A DNA stretch of 64,000 nt from Zanthoxylum bungeanum (lineage: Eukaryota > Streptophyta > Magnoliopsida > Sapindales > Rutaceae). Positions 10,862-22,429 of the stretch are shown here, one piece after another. The DNA lies in assembly GCA_019454045.1 (NCBI GenBank), contig SKCR01026824.1:37975-101974 (forward strand), in the 5' to 3' direction. Numbering within the stretch: position 1 is the stretch's first letter; every line of letters begins with the position of its first letter. Under the pieces are notes generated by a model. The model ran no database searches, had not been told where the DNA came from, and worked only from the letters and a program-made list of their open reading frames with translations. Both the position numbers and the translations under genes were made by a program.

Positions 10862-11459
10862 CTAAGCCCCAAGAACCGCGAATCTTGATTTTTTGTAAGA
10901 ATAAAATCCTTCCAAGATCAAGTCAAACCCTTAAGGAACCCTGCCCTTAAGAAACTTTCTTTATTTCCTTGAAGAATCTTGAACAGCGATATAGAGCCAC
11001 AACGCTTGCCACCGTTGATAATCTTTTGTTCCGTAGAACCAAGAAAGAATCCACTCCCTCAAGATGACACAAGTCACTTTGTTTGTAAAAAATATGTTCC
11101 TAATTAATTCTCAATTACAATGAATAATGTCACTTTAAATAGGTGGCTAACCTTATTTCTATCCAAATATAATAACACCATAATAAAATAAACCCATAAC
11201 ATATAAAATACTTTAACATTCCGTGCATGGGCTTTCTAATTTAATTAAGGTTCAGTCCAACACTTAAACATCACATAACCTTAAAAATATGAAATATAAA
11301 AGCTGTAGGGATATCTTGATTCAATATTATAATGAATAAGGATTCCGAATTGGATTTTGATGTAAACTATAAAGTTATATCCAAAATATGAAGACTGTGC
11401 AAATCATGCCACTACTAATGCACCATTCAGAAATTAAGCCCGAAATCAATCAAGGCAAC
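10862..11459 (-). mobile_element. Chromo-1 3' LTR region (left half, split by Retand-1)
   Basis: On the minus strand this holds the phrase TTCTACGGAACAAAAGATTA, followed by CAAGATTCTTCAAGGAA. In my recollection this kind of phrase is typical of Reina-type chromovirus LTRs. It abuts the Retand-1 insertion site (CCATG at 11460-11464), and the matching right half begins at 39655 with the protease remnant. There is no credible ORF. Confidence 0.55.
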
Positions 11460-11464
11460 CCATG

Positions 11465-12139
11465 TGTATGGGCCAAATTTAGGCCAAGGACATTCTCGTC
11501 TTTCCACATTTAGCCTAATACTTGAGGTTGGCCCACATCTCCAGCAGTTTACATGATTATATAAGTGTAAGTCCCAAACTCCACAATACCAGTGTTGGGT
11601 TTGGGCCGATGATCAGGCAGGCCCAGTTCCAAATTGAAGCACGTCTACCTCACAGAGAGAAGAGGTCTGATCGTGCAATTGATTGCCTCCGAACAATCAG
11701 CTACCATTACATCAAAAATAGGAGGTAATGTGTTAGTGGGAGCCGTCCACGTTAAATGCATACGTTATTATTAAATGCATGCGTTAGATCTCTCATTTGG
11801 AGGCCTATAAAAGGAAGTATAATTCATAAATCAAGAAAAATAAAAACTGAAGCATTACAACCCTAAGCTTAATCACTCTCACCAGAACCCTCTAAACCTC
11901 CGACCCACCACCCTCACGGCAGTCCACGGGGATCAAGGTAGTCTCTGACCTTGTTTCTCCTCTTACTGTATTTATAACTCATTTCCAATACTAACTAAAG
12001 TGTCAAAATTCCTACGGCACCCACCACACCGGTGGGAAGACTCTCTACGCTCACTATACCTTTTGTTTTGCAGGATCGCTAGTTCCCCCCTTTCTATGAA
12101 ATCTCGATTGTGGACCTCAGCTGAAAACCAGCATATACA
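11465..12139 (+). repeat. Retand-1 5' LTR
   Basis: It begins TGTATGGGCCAAATTT and ends CATATACA, followed by a primer-binding-like site. It matches the 3' LTR except for an extra 233 bp at 11841-12073. The two copies differ at many single positions, so the insertion is older than Angela-1 or Ogre-d. Confidence 0.88.
11806..11813 (+). promoter_or_regulatory. Predicted TATA box of Retand-1 5' LTR
   Basis: TATAAAAG lies within GGCCTATAAAAGGAAG. The identical site is at 39548-39555 in the 3' LTR. Confidence 0.7.
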
Positions 12140-12140
12140 A

Positions 12141-12160
12141 TTTGGGCCCACTGTAGGGCC
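12141..12160 (+). other. Primer-binding site of Retand-1 (degenerate)
   Basis: TTTGGGCCCACTGTAGGGCC follows the LTR end by one base. It resembles the TTTGGCGCC(C)...GTGGGG primer sites of plant Ty3/Gypsy elements but has several mismatches. Confidence 0.55.
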
Positions 12161-12220
12161 TTAGCGATTTATAGCAAGCAAACGCCTTTCAGTCTACGAC
12201 CCTCATAAGGATAACAACCT

Positions 12221-13720
12221 ATGGCTTCAAGCGGCGAGCCAACACCAGATCCTACGGCCACTCAGTTGGCCATCCTTCAAGAATGGCTACGAGTGTTGGA
12301 GGAGGAGAACTCAGCCATGTGAAGCTCCAATACGGACCTCCAGACGCAGTTGGAACAGATTTCCTCTACTTCTCAATGACGAGGAGCTCTAGACCTCCTG
12401 AATCACCATACACTAAGATCAAACTTAATGAAGGCATTCAATAATGAAGCAGACAGAAATCCCTCATCAAGCAATCATCCATCCAATCAGGAAATGAATC
12501 AACACATCCCGCCAGGTGATCAGATACAACATACCACTTCATCCATGCGCAAGGAGATTCAGGAATTCAAGGAAGCAATTCTATCTAGCCTACCAGGCGT
12601 CAGACTACCTCTGAAGAAAAGTAGAGCATGTACAATCTCAGACACCCCTTTCCTATGAGCCATCAATTCAGTCAAACTTCCATGAAAATTCAATCCACCC
12701 GATATGAAGTTGTACGATGGATCAACTGACCCATACGACTATATAATTCACTACAAGTATAAGATGATGTCCACAGGCCTGGCTCCGCATCAATGGGAGG
12801 CTGGCATGTGTAGAGGGTTTGGTGAGACATTGGCAGGCCCAGCCCTCACATGGTTTATCAATCTACCATATCGGTCGATTATGTCCTACCAAGAATTAGC
12901 TGACAAATTCGTGGAACACTTTGCTAGCTCTTGTAAACTCGAGACCATAGAAGACCTCAACGCCAAATAACAACGAAGAGGAGAATCTCTGCAAAAATAC
13001 GTGGCGCGCTTCAACAAGGAAAGAATTACTATCCCGGACCTCCATTAGCCAACAGCAGTGGAAGCCTTTAAGATTGGGTTGATGGCAGACAGCGGGCTCT
13101 ACAAGAAGTTGACCAAAAACCAGCGCTACACCATGGATTAAGCAATGGCCAGGGCTCAAATTGAAATTAGATGGGAAGAAGATAAAAAGAATGAAATGAG
13201 AGAGAATTTTTCCAGTCTACAGAGGGAGAATACGACATACCCATCCAAATGACCGAAAGAATTCGATAGGAAAGGTCAGCAGTCAGTCGACCAAAGAGCT
13301 CATCGAAGAAGAGATATTCGTCCTCTCGATAGGGGTTCCAATCGCAGACTATCCTCATTCAACAGTAGAGAGAAAGCTCCTTATGGTACCCATAGACTTC
13401 CAGACTATAACTTCACTATATCTCCAGGTGAACTAGTCTCAATCCTCAGGAAGATGGGAAGCGAAGTAAGATGGCCTCCACGCTCCAAAGAAGGCTCTAT
13501 GAGGATGGACACTAGTAGATAGTGCAAATTCCATCGAGACTATGGCCATACGACAGCCGATTGTGTAGCACTGAGATTGGAAAATTTGGTGTTGCTAAAC
13601 AAAGGTCATTTGAAATACCTGCTCGTGGAGAAAGGGAAAACAATTTTAGTAAGGAGAGACGACAGAGTAGAGCAAAAAGATGGACCACTACCACTCCCAC
13701 CAATAAATAACACCGTTAAC
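12221..13720 (+). pseudogene. gag: Retand-1 gag, interrupted by stops
   Basis: The structural polyprotein of a Ty3/Gypsy retrotransposon starts at ATG 12221 (MASSGEPTPDP). TGA stops lie at 12318 and 12377, with further stops at 12656, 12968 and beyond, all in one continuous frame, so these are mostly point mutations. The piece 12704-12970 (YDGSTDPYDYI, LTWFINLP, ELADKFVEHF) is the classic retrotransposon Gag core. A zinc-knuckle-like motif, CKFHRDYGHTTADC, is encoded at about 13523-13564. The frame continues through 13577-13852 (GGSEVSGISYS), which leads into the protease. Earlier stops make a functional capsid impossible. Confidence 0.85.
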
Positions 13721-13852
13721 TTCATCTTAGGGGGATCAGAAGTCAGTGGGATCTCCTACTCCGCGGAGAAGCGACACACCAGGATGGCAACTACTGTCGC
13801 GTTGCATTCTACGGTGATGATAGAGGGAAACTACACCAACTTGGTAATTTAA

Positions 13853-14325
13853 TTCAATGACGACAAAAATCCAGTCATAAAAATCTCCATCATGACGCGT
13901 TGGTGATTTCCTTGTAAGTGGCCAATTTGATGATCAATAGAGTGTTGGTCGACACATGGTCATCAGCTAACATCATCTTTATAACCGCCCTCATTGACAT
14001 GGGAGAGATTGGAGAAAATAAATCATCGGTCGACGGCCTTGATTGGCTTCAACAGGGAACAAAAAATCACATTGGGGGAATTGCTCTCCCAGTATACGCA
14101 TGCGGAGTCAACAAAATAACCACCTTTCTAGCCCTGGATTTCCCTTCAGCCTACAACCTGATAATGGGGCGACCTTGATTCACGACATGAGGGCAGTCTC
14201 GTCTACCTATCACGAGGTGTTGAAGTTCCCCACCAAATGGGGTGTCCAAGAAATCAAAGGAGATCAAGTTGCTTCCAGAATTTGCTACCAAACGACCCTG
14301 AAAGCAAAATCCCAGTCAGCATAGC
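13853..14325 (+). pseudogene. Retand-1 aspartic protease remnant
   Basis: The retropepsin would cleave the polyprotein. The segment 13918-14178 encodes VLVDTWSSANIIF, aligned with the D-T/S-G active site of retropepsins, and [15 protein letters not shown], the usual C-terminal flap and ILGR-like motif. The catalytic triplet reads Asp-Thr-Trp (13951-13959) instead of Asp-Thr/Ser-Gly, which should abolish activity. A frameshift near 14170 moves the continuation ([18 protein letters not shown]) to another frame, ending at 14324. Confidence 0.8.
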
Positions 14326-14516
14326 AATTACATGAGGGATCTTGTCGAATCAACCTTGACTCTCCTAAAGTCAAAAAGCTCGATGAGGTCCAAATCCATC
14401 CACTCTACCTAAACCATAAAGCCCAAGTACGGGCCCACCTCGATCCCGCTCTATGCGCCGGGTTTATTGATTTCCTCAAGGAACGGCAAGACTGTTTCGC
14501 TTGATCGCATAAAGAT

Positions 14517-15289
14517 ATGACAAAAATAAACCCAAAGATGATTACCCATGAGCTACATGTGGATCCAGACTACCCACCTGTCAGACAAAAGAGGAGGAAG
14601 TTTGCTCCAAAAAGAAACCGAGTCATCGACGAGGAAGTTCAAAAGTTATTGGAGAATGGAGCCATCATAGAGGTCCAATACTCGGAGTGGCTCACTAACG
14701 TTGTGGTAGTCCGGAAGAAGAATGGAAAATGGCGGGTCTCAATTGATTTCACAGACCTAAACAAGGCTTGTCCAAAATATTCTTTCCCACTCCCCCAAAT
14801 CAATTCAATGGTTTATGCTACAGTTGGGCACGAATTGCTGAGTTTCATGGACACATATTCAGGCTACAACCAAATTCTCATGCACCCAAATGACCAGAAG
14901 AAAACGGCTTTTGTTACCAATATGGGAGTCTATTGTTATAAGGTGATGCCATTCGGACTTAAGAATATTAGGGCCACCTACCAATGCATTGTCAACAAAA
15001 TGTTCTCCCACCAAATTAGAAAAACTATGGAAGTCTATATTGATGACATGTTGGTGAAATCATTGCGAGCCGGACAACACATATAACACTTGGGGGATGC
15101 ATTCGACGTGATGAGGAAGTACGGAATCAAGCTGAACCCCACCAAATGCGCCTTCAGAGTAGCCTCCAGGAAATTTCTTGGATACCTAGTCACTCGACGT
15201 GGTATAGAAGCTAACCCGGAGCAGATAAAGTCCATCCTCAATATTCCTTCCCCTTCAAACCCAAAAGACGTCATGTGACTTACAGGAAG
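14517..15289 (+). pseudogene. Retand-1 reverse transcriptase domain
   Basis: This region copies the element RNA into DNA. Residues VVVVRKKNGKWRVSIDFTDLNKACP, split over a long open stretch from 14517 to 15086, form the fingers and palm. LSFMDTYSGYNQI carries the first catalytic Asp and YIDDML (15036-15053) the catalytic pair, so all three acids are intact. A TAA at 15084 interrupts the domain, and the thumb continues in the same frame from 15090 (KCAFRVASRKFLGYLV) to a TGA at 15276. The start at 14517 is only the first ATG after an upstream break. Confidence 0.88.
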
Positions 15290-16310
15290 GGTCGCCGCAT
15301 TAAATAGGTTCATCTCCAAGTCTACCGATATAAGTTTCATCCTCACTCCAGGCAAGAAGGCAAAGAATTTTGAATGGACCCCAGCCTGTGAGAGAAGCCT
15401 TAAAAAAACTCAAAGAATACTTGACCACGCCACCTCTCTTGTCCAAGCCAGTCGACACTGAAAGGCTATTCCTGTACCTGGGAGTCTCAAGACAAGCAGT
15501 TAGCGCTGTACTAATTAGAGAAGAATGAGGGCAGCAGCTCCCAGTCTATTACATAAGTAAAGCTCTGCTCGATCCGGAGACATGATACACTTAAATGGAA
15601 AAGCTATTCTTGCCCTAGTAACCGCGACACTAGGGCTATGTCCCTATTTTCAGGGGCATCCAATCACCGTTTATACCACCTACCCACTGAGGAGCATACT
15701 TCACAAGGCCGAACTCTCGGGTAGACTGACCAAATGGGCTGTTGAACTTAGAGAATATGACATCACATACCAGCCACAAACCGCTATCAAATCTCAAGCT
15801 CTTATAGATTTCGTGGCAGACTTCAATCCCAGCCTACAAGCCAAGGCCGAAAAAGAGGTTCACTGTTTCCGGACTACTGATACATGGAAATTTACAGTCG
15901 ACGGATCATCCAGCAGATGTGGTTCTGGTTTAGGTATTGTGATCACTACTCTAACATGCAACATCATACAACAACAAATTAAATGTGTCTTCAAAACCAC
16001 CAATAATGAGGCCGAGTACAAAGCCTTGATAGCCAGATTAACTCTAGCTAAGGAATTAGGAGTGAAAAGGGTCGAGGTGACATCAGATTCTCAATTAGTT
16101 GTTAACCAACTCCAAGGGTCTTACCAAGCTCGCAGGTCCCAAATGGCAGCCTACTTATCGAAGGTTAAAGAGATCCAGTCGACACTAGAATCTTTTTCAC
16201 TCTCACAAATTTTGAGAACAAAGAACACCCACGTGGATGCCTTGGCCACATTCGGGTCAACCATACAAGGAGATAATATTCAGGCCATCCCGGTAGTGTA
16301 TCTACAATAG
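15290..16310 (+). pseudogene. Retand-1 RNase H region with archaeal-type second RNase H
   Basis: After a stretch with several stops (15276-15580), the ORF 15582-16310 encodes the end of the first RNase H and connection (TVYTTYPLRSILHK, LTKWAVEL, DFVADF). A second RNase H follows: KFTVDGSSS (Asp near 15900), TTNNEAEYKALIA (Glu), VTSDSQLVVNQ (Asp) and KNTHVDALA (terminal Asp). This extra archaeal-like RNase H is a hallmark of the Tat clade. The four catalytic acids of the second domain appear present even though the polyprotein is broken upstream. Confidence 0.85.
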
Positions 16311-17605
16311 CCCGCCATTGCCAAAGAAGAAGCTCAAGTCATTACTTCCATCGACCAAGTCAACTTGTGGATGTCTCCATTGATCAAATACTTGAGAGAA
16401 GGAACACTACCGACATATAAGGTGGACGTTCGAAAGATCCAATGAAAAGCTGCATGATTCACTCTCTATGACAATCAACTTTTGAGAAGATCATTTTTCA
16501 GACCCTACCTCAAGTGCCTCGCTACCGAAGAAGCGTGTTATGTGTTAACCGAACTACACGAGGGGGAATGTGGAAATCACTCGGGGGAAGAAGTCTTGCG
16601 TGTCGAGCCTACACCGCCGGGTACTATTGGCCAACAATACGAGCCGACGTTATTGATTTTGCTCGTAAGTGTGAGAAATGTAAAAGGTTTGCCTCAGTCT
16701 CCTATCTCGCACCAGATAAACTCAGTCCTAATTTATCCCCTTGGCCATTCATGAAATGGGGAATGGAAATTATTCGGAAACTTCCCGTCGCCTCGGGACA
16801 ACGAGTTTACATGCTCGCATGGACGTATTATTACTCTAAATGGATTGAAGCAGAATCCTTCGCGAGGAAAAGGGATAAGGAAGTACATAGCTTTATATGG
16901 AAGAACATCATTTGTCATTTCGGCCTACCCCGAGAGATCATTACTGACAATGGTTCCTAATTCATCATTCATCGCTTCTAAGATTTTTGCAATAGTTGGG
17001 GAATCAAACTAAGCTTCTCCACCCCACGCTACCCATAAGCCAACGGTCAAGCCGAGTCTTCCAATAAAACCATAATGAACACTATAAAGAAAAGATTGGA
17101 GCAAGCAAAATGAGCGTGGGATGACGAACTCCCTGGAGTCTTTTGGTCATACCGAATGAGTGTGAGATCTTCTATTGGTGAAACCCCATTCTCCATGGCC
17201 TTTGGCACCAAATCGGTCATTCCAACTGATTGTAATGTTCCTTCGCCTCGATACCAGTGGATTGACGAGAGTATCAATAGGTAACTCTTGACCAATAGTC
17301 TTGACACCATTGACGAACTTAGGGAGAACGCATCCTTACGACTTACAGCGCACCGACAGAAGATGTTCAAATACTTCAACAAAAACATGAGGTGTAGAAC
17401 ATTCAAAAAAGGAGATTGGGTCCTACGGAAAGTCTTTCAAATTACGAAGGAAGTTAGGGATGGGAAACTCGGTCATACATGGGAAGGTCCATACATCATC
17501 ATAAAAGTTGTAGGTCATGGAGCCTACAAACTGAAAACAGAAGATGGTCGACATATCCAAAATAGTTGGAATGCCATTCACCTCAGGATATTCTATAGAT
17601 AACAA
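16311..17605 (+). pseudogene. Retand-1 integrase, frameshifted
   Basis: Integrase joins the cDNA into host DNA. The zinc-binding module HEGECGNHSGE (16550s) and CEKCKRF (about 16670) is split by a frameshift near 16590, the second half being in the frame of 16514-16960. The first catalytic position reads WGMEII, Glu instead of Asp. The second Asp is in IITDNGS (about 16945), and the final Glu is in QAESSNKTI (near 17055), with stops between. The C-terminal part (17288-17602) keeps FKKGDWVLRKV and WEGPYIIIKVV, the SH3-like tail, ending with TAG or TAA near 17603. Confidence 0.85.
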
Positions 17606-17879
17606 TAATATTTGATGACTAATGGATCACTCAATAAATCGCAGTCCTACGACTAAGGGGCGTGCATATCAATTTTTTTGAAATTCCACTAAGTTTGATT
17701 TTGAATTGAACATATTTTATTTTAACAATCTGATTCCATCCAGATGACAGATAGAATATGCATTTTCATCCAGATGACAATTAAAATTTGCATTGAAAAG
17801 AAGAAAATTTTTATACTTCAAGCCAAGGTTATAAAAAGATAGAAGCCAAAAAGAACAAAAATACATCAAGTTTCTTGGC
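17606..17879. other. Retand-1 spacer after pol, no gene
   Basis: This is AT-rich, with a short direct duplication of the phrase CATCCAGATGACA at about 17734 and 17768. It separates the pol stop from the end of the antisense gene. Confidence 0.5.
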
Positions 17880-18508
17880 CTTCGACAGGTGCGACTGGAT
17901 TAATCGGCTGAATGATGGGATCAGTCTCCATAGGATGCTCTGGTCTAGACTCTTCCGTGGCAACCTCAACAACTTTCTCGACCGAAGCATCAACCACTGG
18001 AGCCTATTCGATCAGCTCGACAACATCGGCTCTATCAATTTCTCCTACAAGAACCTCATTTGAACTGACTTCATGCCCTAATTCAGCCTCCGTTTCCTCA
18101 ACTGACAAGGAGCACCCAACTTAATCCACTTATTTGGGTCCCAAGTACTGTGCTCTCCAGATAAGTATTGTTTCATGAGGACGCATCTATCTTTCACGAT
18201 GGCTTCCATGGCCATTCCTTCCAATCTATCCAACAGCTCAACCTTCTGAACCTCCAGCACTTCAACGCTCTCCTTATAGGATTCCAATTCAGTCGACCTC
18301 ATCTTCAATGTGGCTTTCACGACCTTGGCTTCGCTCTCAGCATCCCTCGCATTCTTTTTAGAATCATCTAAAACAGCTTTAGCTTTGGCCAGTTCCTTTC
18401 ACAATACTGCATTTGATTTCTCCATGTCCATCAACTTCTTCAGATTGGCCTTCACATAATTCTGTTGGAAGATGGCATAATCTAGAGTCTACAACCGAAA
18501 AATGAGAT
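17880..18508 (-). pseudogene. Retand-1 antisense gene, distal coiled-coil part
   Basis: The minus-strand frame 18320-18078 encodes a charged helical stretch (LKMRSTELESYKESVEVLEV, then VELLDRLEGM) with heptad-like spacing, probably a coiled coil. It lies directly beside the Ogre-c insertion point (GTTAG at 18509), and the proximal part of the same antisense gene resumes at 35102. Plant Tat-clade elements often carry an extra ORF antisense to gag-pol in the 3' region, and this fits. Stops and frameshifts break it. A role beyond being element-borne cannot be read from sequence. Confidence 0.65.
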
Positions 18509-18548
18509 GTTAGTGTAGGAACACAGAAACTGGACGACACATGCTGTT

Positions 18549-18565
18549 ACGGGCTCGCGGCCCAG
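18549..18565 (-). other. U5 hairpin of Ogre-c (weaker stem)
   Basis: On the minus strand it reads CTGGGC-CGCGA-GCCCGT. Four pairs plus a G-U pair remain and the outermost pair is lost. The loop CGCGA is identical to the other copies. Confidence 0.6.
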
Positions 18566-19170
18566 TTGGGAGTACGGAGTAGCCACGGGGGACTAAATCG
18601 GAGAATAATAGAGTCGCCACCCGATGTGAACCGGGAAAATGAGATTTAAGGCCGCACTCACCCCTCGCAAGGGAAGACCTCAAACCGTTGGGTTCAGAAT
18701 GGTCCCTTACTTATGTCACTGGTAATGAAAGGATTTGTGTAATAATTTAATCAAGCTTAAGTAACACTTATTTCCAAGAGTATCATGCTTCTAAGTTCAT
18801 ATGCGCAAAAATAAAACTTACACCTTAATTTGCATATATCTTACATCTAAGATTGCATGCTTGAAATTAAATCAAAGTAGCAACGAACATACAACTTTAT
18901 TGGCATATTGTATTCATGGAAACACAAGCACACAAAAAAGCGAATCAAATAATGGCGAACATGTGATTTTATAGACATATCATACTTATACGTGCGGAAG
19001 CATAAACAAATAGCCATTACATGTCCATGCGTAAATAAAAGAGTCAACTAAGTACATAATGCAAAAAGACAATTAAGGATGCAATTAGGCATTGAAGTAA
19101 GCATGCTATGACGTGGTGCAAAAGAAGATAACTAATATGGACACAAACACACATGTGAGCATTTTTCCAA

Positions 19171-19269
19171 GTGGTACGTGGAATTGTATCCCAAGTACAG
19201 ACCGCACTACCGTCCATTCGGAATCGGATATGGAATTTATGTCTGGGTTTCCATCCGATATACCACAAG
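19171..19269 (-). repeat. Conserved 99-bp Ogre LTR block, copy 3 (extra copy in Ogre-c)
   Basis: This is nearly identical to 3321-3419 and 20771-20868. It is the only case of two blocks within one LTR in this window. It lies on the U5 side of the tandem array. Confidence 0.85.
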
Positions 19270-20069
19270 AAATAATACTCAAATGCTATCATAACATGGA
19301 TATATGAATTATAATACGTTAAGCCAAGACTAAGGTAAATGATGCAACCAATGGAATAAATGTGCTTTTCATTACGATGCGTACAAAGATAAGGATGACT
19401 ATATGGGATTTCATAATACATGCGTGAATAGAGTAATGTTGTGCTAAAAGATAAATGACATGGCAAGAAGCGCGGCAAAGATATCTAGAATTGACACAAA
19501 CACATGCGTGGGTCCTTTTTTGGGGGTATTGTGTGATGTAGTTCGGGGCTGTTTTAGAGGTGCCTGATGCGTCAAATGAGGCTGCTGTTTTGAGTGTTTG
19601 TGGCTTTGTATTTGATCGGCAAAGGTCTATTATTTTGTGGGCAGATTTGGTGCTGGTTGTGTGCGTGAAATGAGGCTGATTGGGGGGTTCTTTTCACGGC
19701 AATCTGAAGTGATTTGTAGGGAGTTAGGTGCGGCAATGTGTGGGCAAAAAGGCAGGGGTTTTCTCGTGCAGTGACGGAGGCAGTTTTGCGCGGTGGTCAG
19801 GCTTAAGTGTTTGAGAGGGCTGTGGCGTTAGGATAATGGCTTTATGGCGTGAATGGTATAGGTGGCTTTACGCCTGGGCTGAGGCTAAGTGGGTGAAGGT
19901 GTGATTAGCGTGAAGAGGCTTAGGTCTTAACGTGAATGAGGGTTCTGGTTTGTGTGTGAACAAAGGAAAGTGCAAGGGCTAATAATATGGGTGTACCAAT
20001 GGTAATAGATAGAGCCAAGACAGGGATAGATGATGTAATCAATGTATGAAAGACGCGGAAAATTTCGTG

Positions 20070-20690
20070 GTAACGGTAGCCTTTTAGGCTTTTCTTCCCC
20101 CAAATGGAGAACCTTTTTAGTCCAACACAATAAGCCCATGCGCTTTTCATTACAATGCGTACAAAGAGAAAGATAACTATATGAAACTTCGTTTACCTGA
20201 TTGAACACATCTTACATTCAACCGAATATACATCAACCGGCGCGGCAAAGTATCGTGGTAAAGGATTTTAACCCCTCAGAATAGGGGACCTTTAATCCAA
20301 CTTACTAAGCCCATGCGCTCGATCGCATAATGCATATGAAGAATAAAGACAATAATATCAAACTTAGTATGCCCGATTGAACATATCTTACATCCAACCA
20401 AACATACATCAACCGGCGCGGTAAAGCATCGTGGTAAAGGTTTTAACCCCTCCAAATAGGGGACCTTTAATCCGACTTACTAAGCCCATGCGCTCGATCG
20501 CATCATGCATACAAAGAATAAAGACAATAATATCAAACTTAGTATGCCCGATTGAACATATCGTACATTCAACCGAACACACATCAACCGGCGTGGCAAA
20601 GCATCGTGGTAAAGGGTTTTAAATCCTCCAAATATGGGACCTTTAATCCGACTTACTAAGCCCATGCGCTCGATAGCATCATGCATAAAT
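20070..20690. repeat. Approximately 175-bp tandem array in Ogre-c LTR
   Basis: About 3.5 units are present. The landmark CAACCGGCGCGG(C/T)AAAG recurs at about 20236, 20410 and 20585 (spacing 174-175). Each unit also holds TTTAACCCCTC, GGGGACCTTTAATCC, CTAAGCCCATGCGCTCGAT and TAGTATGCCCGATTGAACAT. It is the same unit as 6741-7090 on the other strand. Confidence 0.9.
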
Positions 20691-20770
20691 AAGTAACATG
20701 TGCAATTTAAATGACGAATAATAAATAAATCAAAGCAACATAAAACAAAAGAAGGTGCCGTTTACTCAAG

Positions 20771-20868
20771 CGGTACGTGGAGTTGTATCCCGAGTACAGA
20801 TCATACTACCGTCCATTCGGAATCAGCTATGAAATTTTTGTCCGGGTTTCCATCCGATATACCGCGAG
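20771..20868 (-). repeat. Conserved 99-bp Ogre LTR block, copy 4
   Basis: It runs from CGGTACGTGGAG to ATACCGCGAG, slightly more diverged than the others (GATCATACTACCGTCC instead of GACCGCACTACCGTCC). It is in the usual LTR position. Confidence 0.85.
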
Positions 20869-21684
20869 AGTTGACACATCTTTCATTTTATTCCAAGGCC
20901 ACAACATACAATATTTCGTAATACATGCATATTTATCTACTGAAGGGCCACAACATGCATTTTAACATAATAATCATGCGAACAATACTCAATAAATAAT
21001 AAAAATAAATTGAAAACGAGTGTGAAAAATACCCTCAGGTCTAACCTTTTTTACCGATTTTTGGACTTGCGTTTCCCGGAGATCGGAAGGGTAAAAGCTC
21101 CTCAACTTCTCCGGTTCACTGGTTTAGCGTCTTAGCTCACCGTTTTGCTGTTTTGCTTGCTGTTTGACCTTCGTTTTGCTGCTGTTTCCTCTGTATTTTT
21201 TGCTTACTGTTTCAGGTCTTCAAAGCTACTGTTTTTTGTGTTTTTAGAGGTTCAATGGTTGTGTTTTTCGGTTGTTTAAGGAGGCTTAGAGTGCAGTTTT
21301 TTTATGTTAATGTTTTAAGGATTTTAGGGACTGTTTTAAGAGGATTTTGCTACTGTTTTAGGGGTTAATTTTCGGAAATGTTACTGCAGTTCCAGGGGCA
21401 GTTGTTTTTGGTAATTGGATGGTGTTTAGGGGCTGTATGGGGCTGTGATTTTCGGCACTTGTGAGGACTGTTTTGGGGCTATATTTTTCGATGATCTAAG
21501 GTGTTTATGGGGGTGTAATTTTCGGTAATGGAGGGCTGCTGTATGGGGCTGGTTTTGGCTTGGTGAGTGGAGGAGATGAAGAGAATTATTCTTTACTTGT
21601 TATGGTGCTATTGCCGTGAATTGTAAGAGATTAGAGAGAGTTGGGCATGAATTGAGAGAGTGGGAGAGGCTTGGTTTGGCTTTG

Positions 21685-21692
21685 TTTATATA
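21685..21692 (-). promoter_or_regulatory. Predicted TATA box of Ogre-c LTR
   Basis: TATATAAA on the minus strand, about 630 bp into the LTR. The surviving part of the 5' LTR ends before this point, so the 5' copy has no matching promoter. Confidence 0.55.
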
Positions 21693-22321
21693 GAGAAGGG
21701 TTAGGGCTTCTCCTTGTCTCACAAGGAAGAGATTTGATTTAGTGTTAAAGAAGGAAATCAATGGATTTTATGGAGACAAGATTGGTTTAGAATAGGAAGT
21801 CAATATCTTTAAATTGGTTATGAGTGCTTTAATTAGGCATGGTATTTCTTTAATTTAGTATATGATATTTTGGATTAGGAAGTTACAATATTTTAATTTG
21901 GTATAATTATATTTTATGTTTTATTTAATTGGTAAATGGTTTAATTATTTTATTTAATTCAATTACATTATCTAATTAATATTTAATTTAATATTTGATT
22001 TAATTGTGATGTAATTTAGGGTGATATGGGCGTGTGGGCCTAGTTGTGGTGTGGGCTTGGTTTGGCTTGGTGTGTGGTGGCTTGGTGAGTGGGTTAAGTG
22101 TGTATGAGCTAGATTAAAAGGGTTTTGGGTTTTTTTTAGGCCAAATGTGCTCTAAACGGAGGTCTAACAAGTGAGCTTGACGCTAAACAAGTGAATAAAA
22201 ATATAACGAAATACCAACTCCCTTCCGACGACCGCTTTCCGCAACTTCCATGACTAAAAAAAGTAGTGCCTCCAACTGAGACTCATCATCGGGTATCACA
22301 TGCAAAAATGAAATGCCTACA

Positions 22322-22341
22322 GTCGCCCCCACTTTGATGGG
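22322..22341 (-). other. Polypurine tract of Ogre-c
   Basis: On the minus strand CCCATCAAAGTGGGGGCGAC lies directly before the 3' LTR. The Ogre-d tract just before 32476 is the same. Confidence 0.85.
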
Positions 22342-22429
22342 ACTTGTGCAGTGTGTGACTTTGAACAATCCTATCAAATTTATGCAATGCATTTTCACTT
22401 ACCTGGCTCGTCTGCTGCCTCGAGCTGAG

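Larger units (their letters stand above)
18514..22321 (-). repeat. Ogre-c 3' LTR, enlarged (3.8 kb)
   Basis: The LTR starts TGTAGGAACACAG and ends TGCCTACA just before the polypurine tract. It has U5 with hairpin (18549-18565), one conserved block (19171-19269), a GT-rich zone, an approximately 175-bp array (20070-20690), a second conserved block (20771-20868), another GT-rich zone and U3. A similar phrase, TTTTCATTAC(G/A)ATGCGTACAAAG, near 19367 and 20142 shows internal duplication. No real gene was found, and the ORFs are short and overlap repeats. Confidence 0.85.

Noticed and set aside
13167..13358. Minus-strand ORFs across Retand-1 gag-pol
   Set aside because: Shadows of the plus-strand gag and pol frames, with no motifs of their own.
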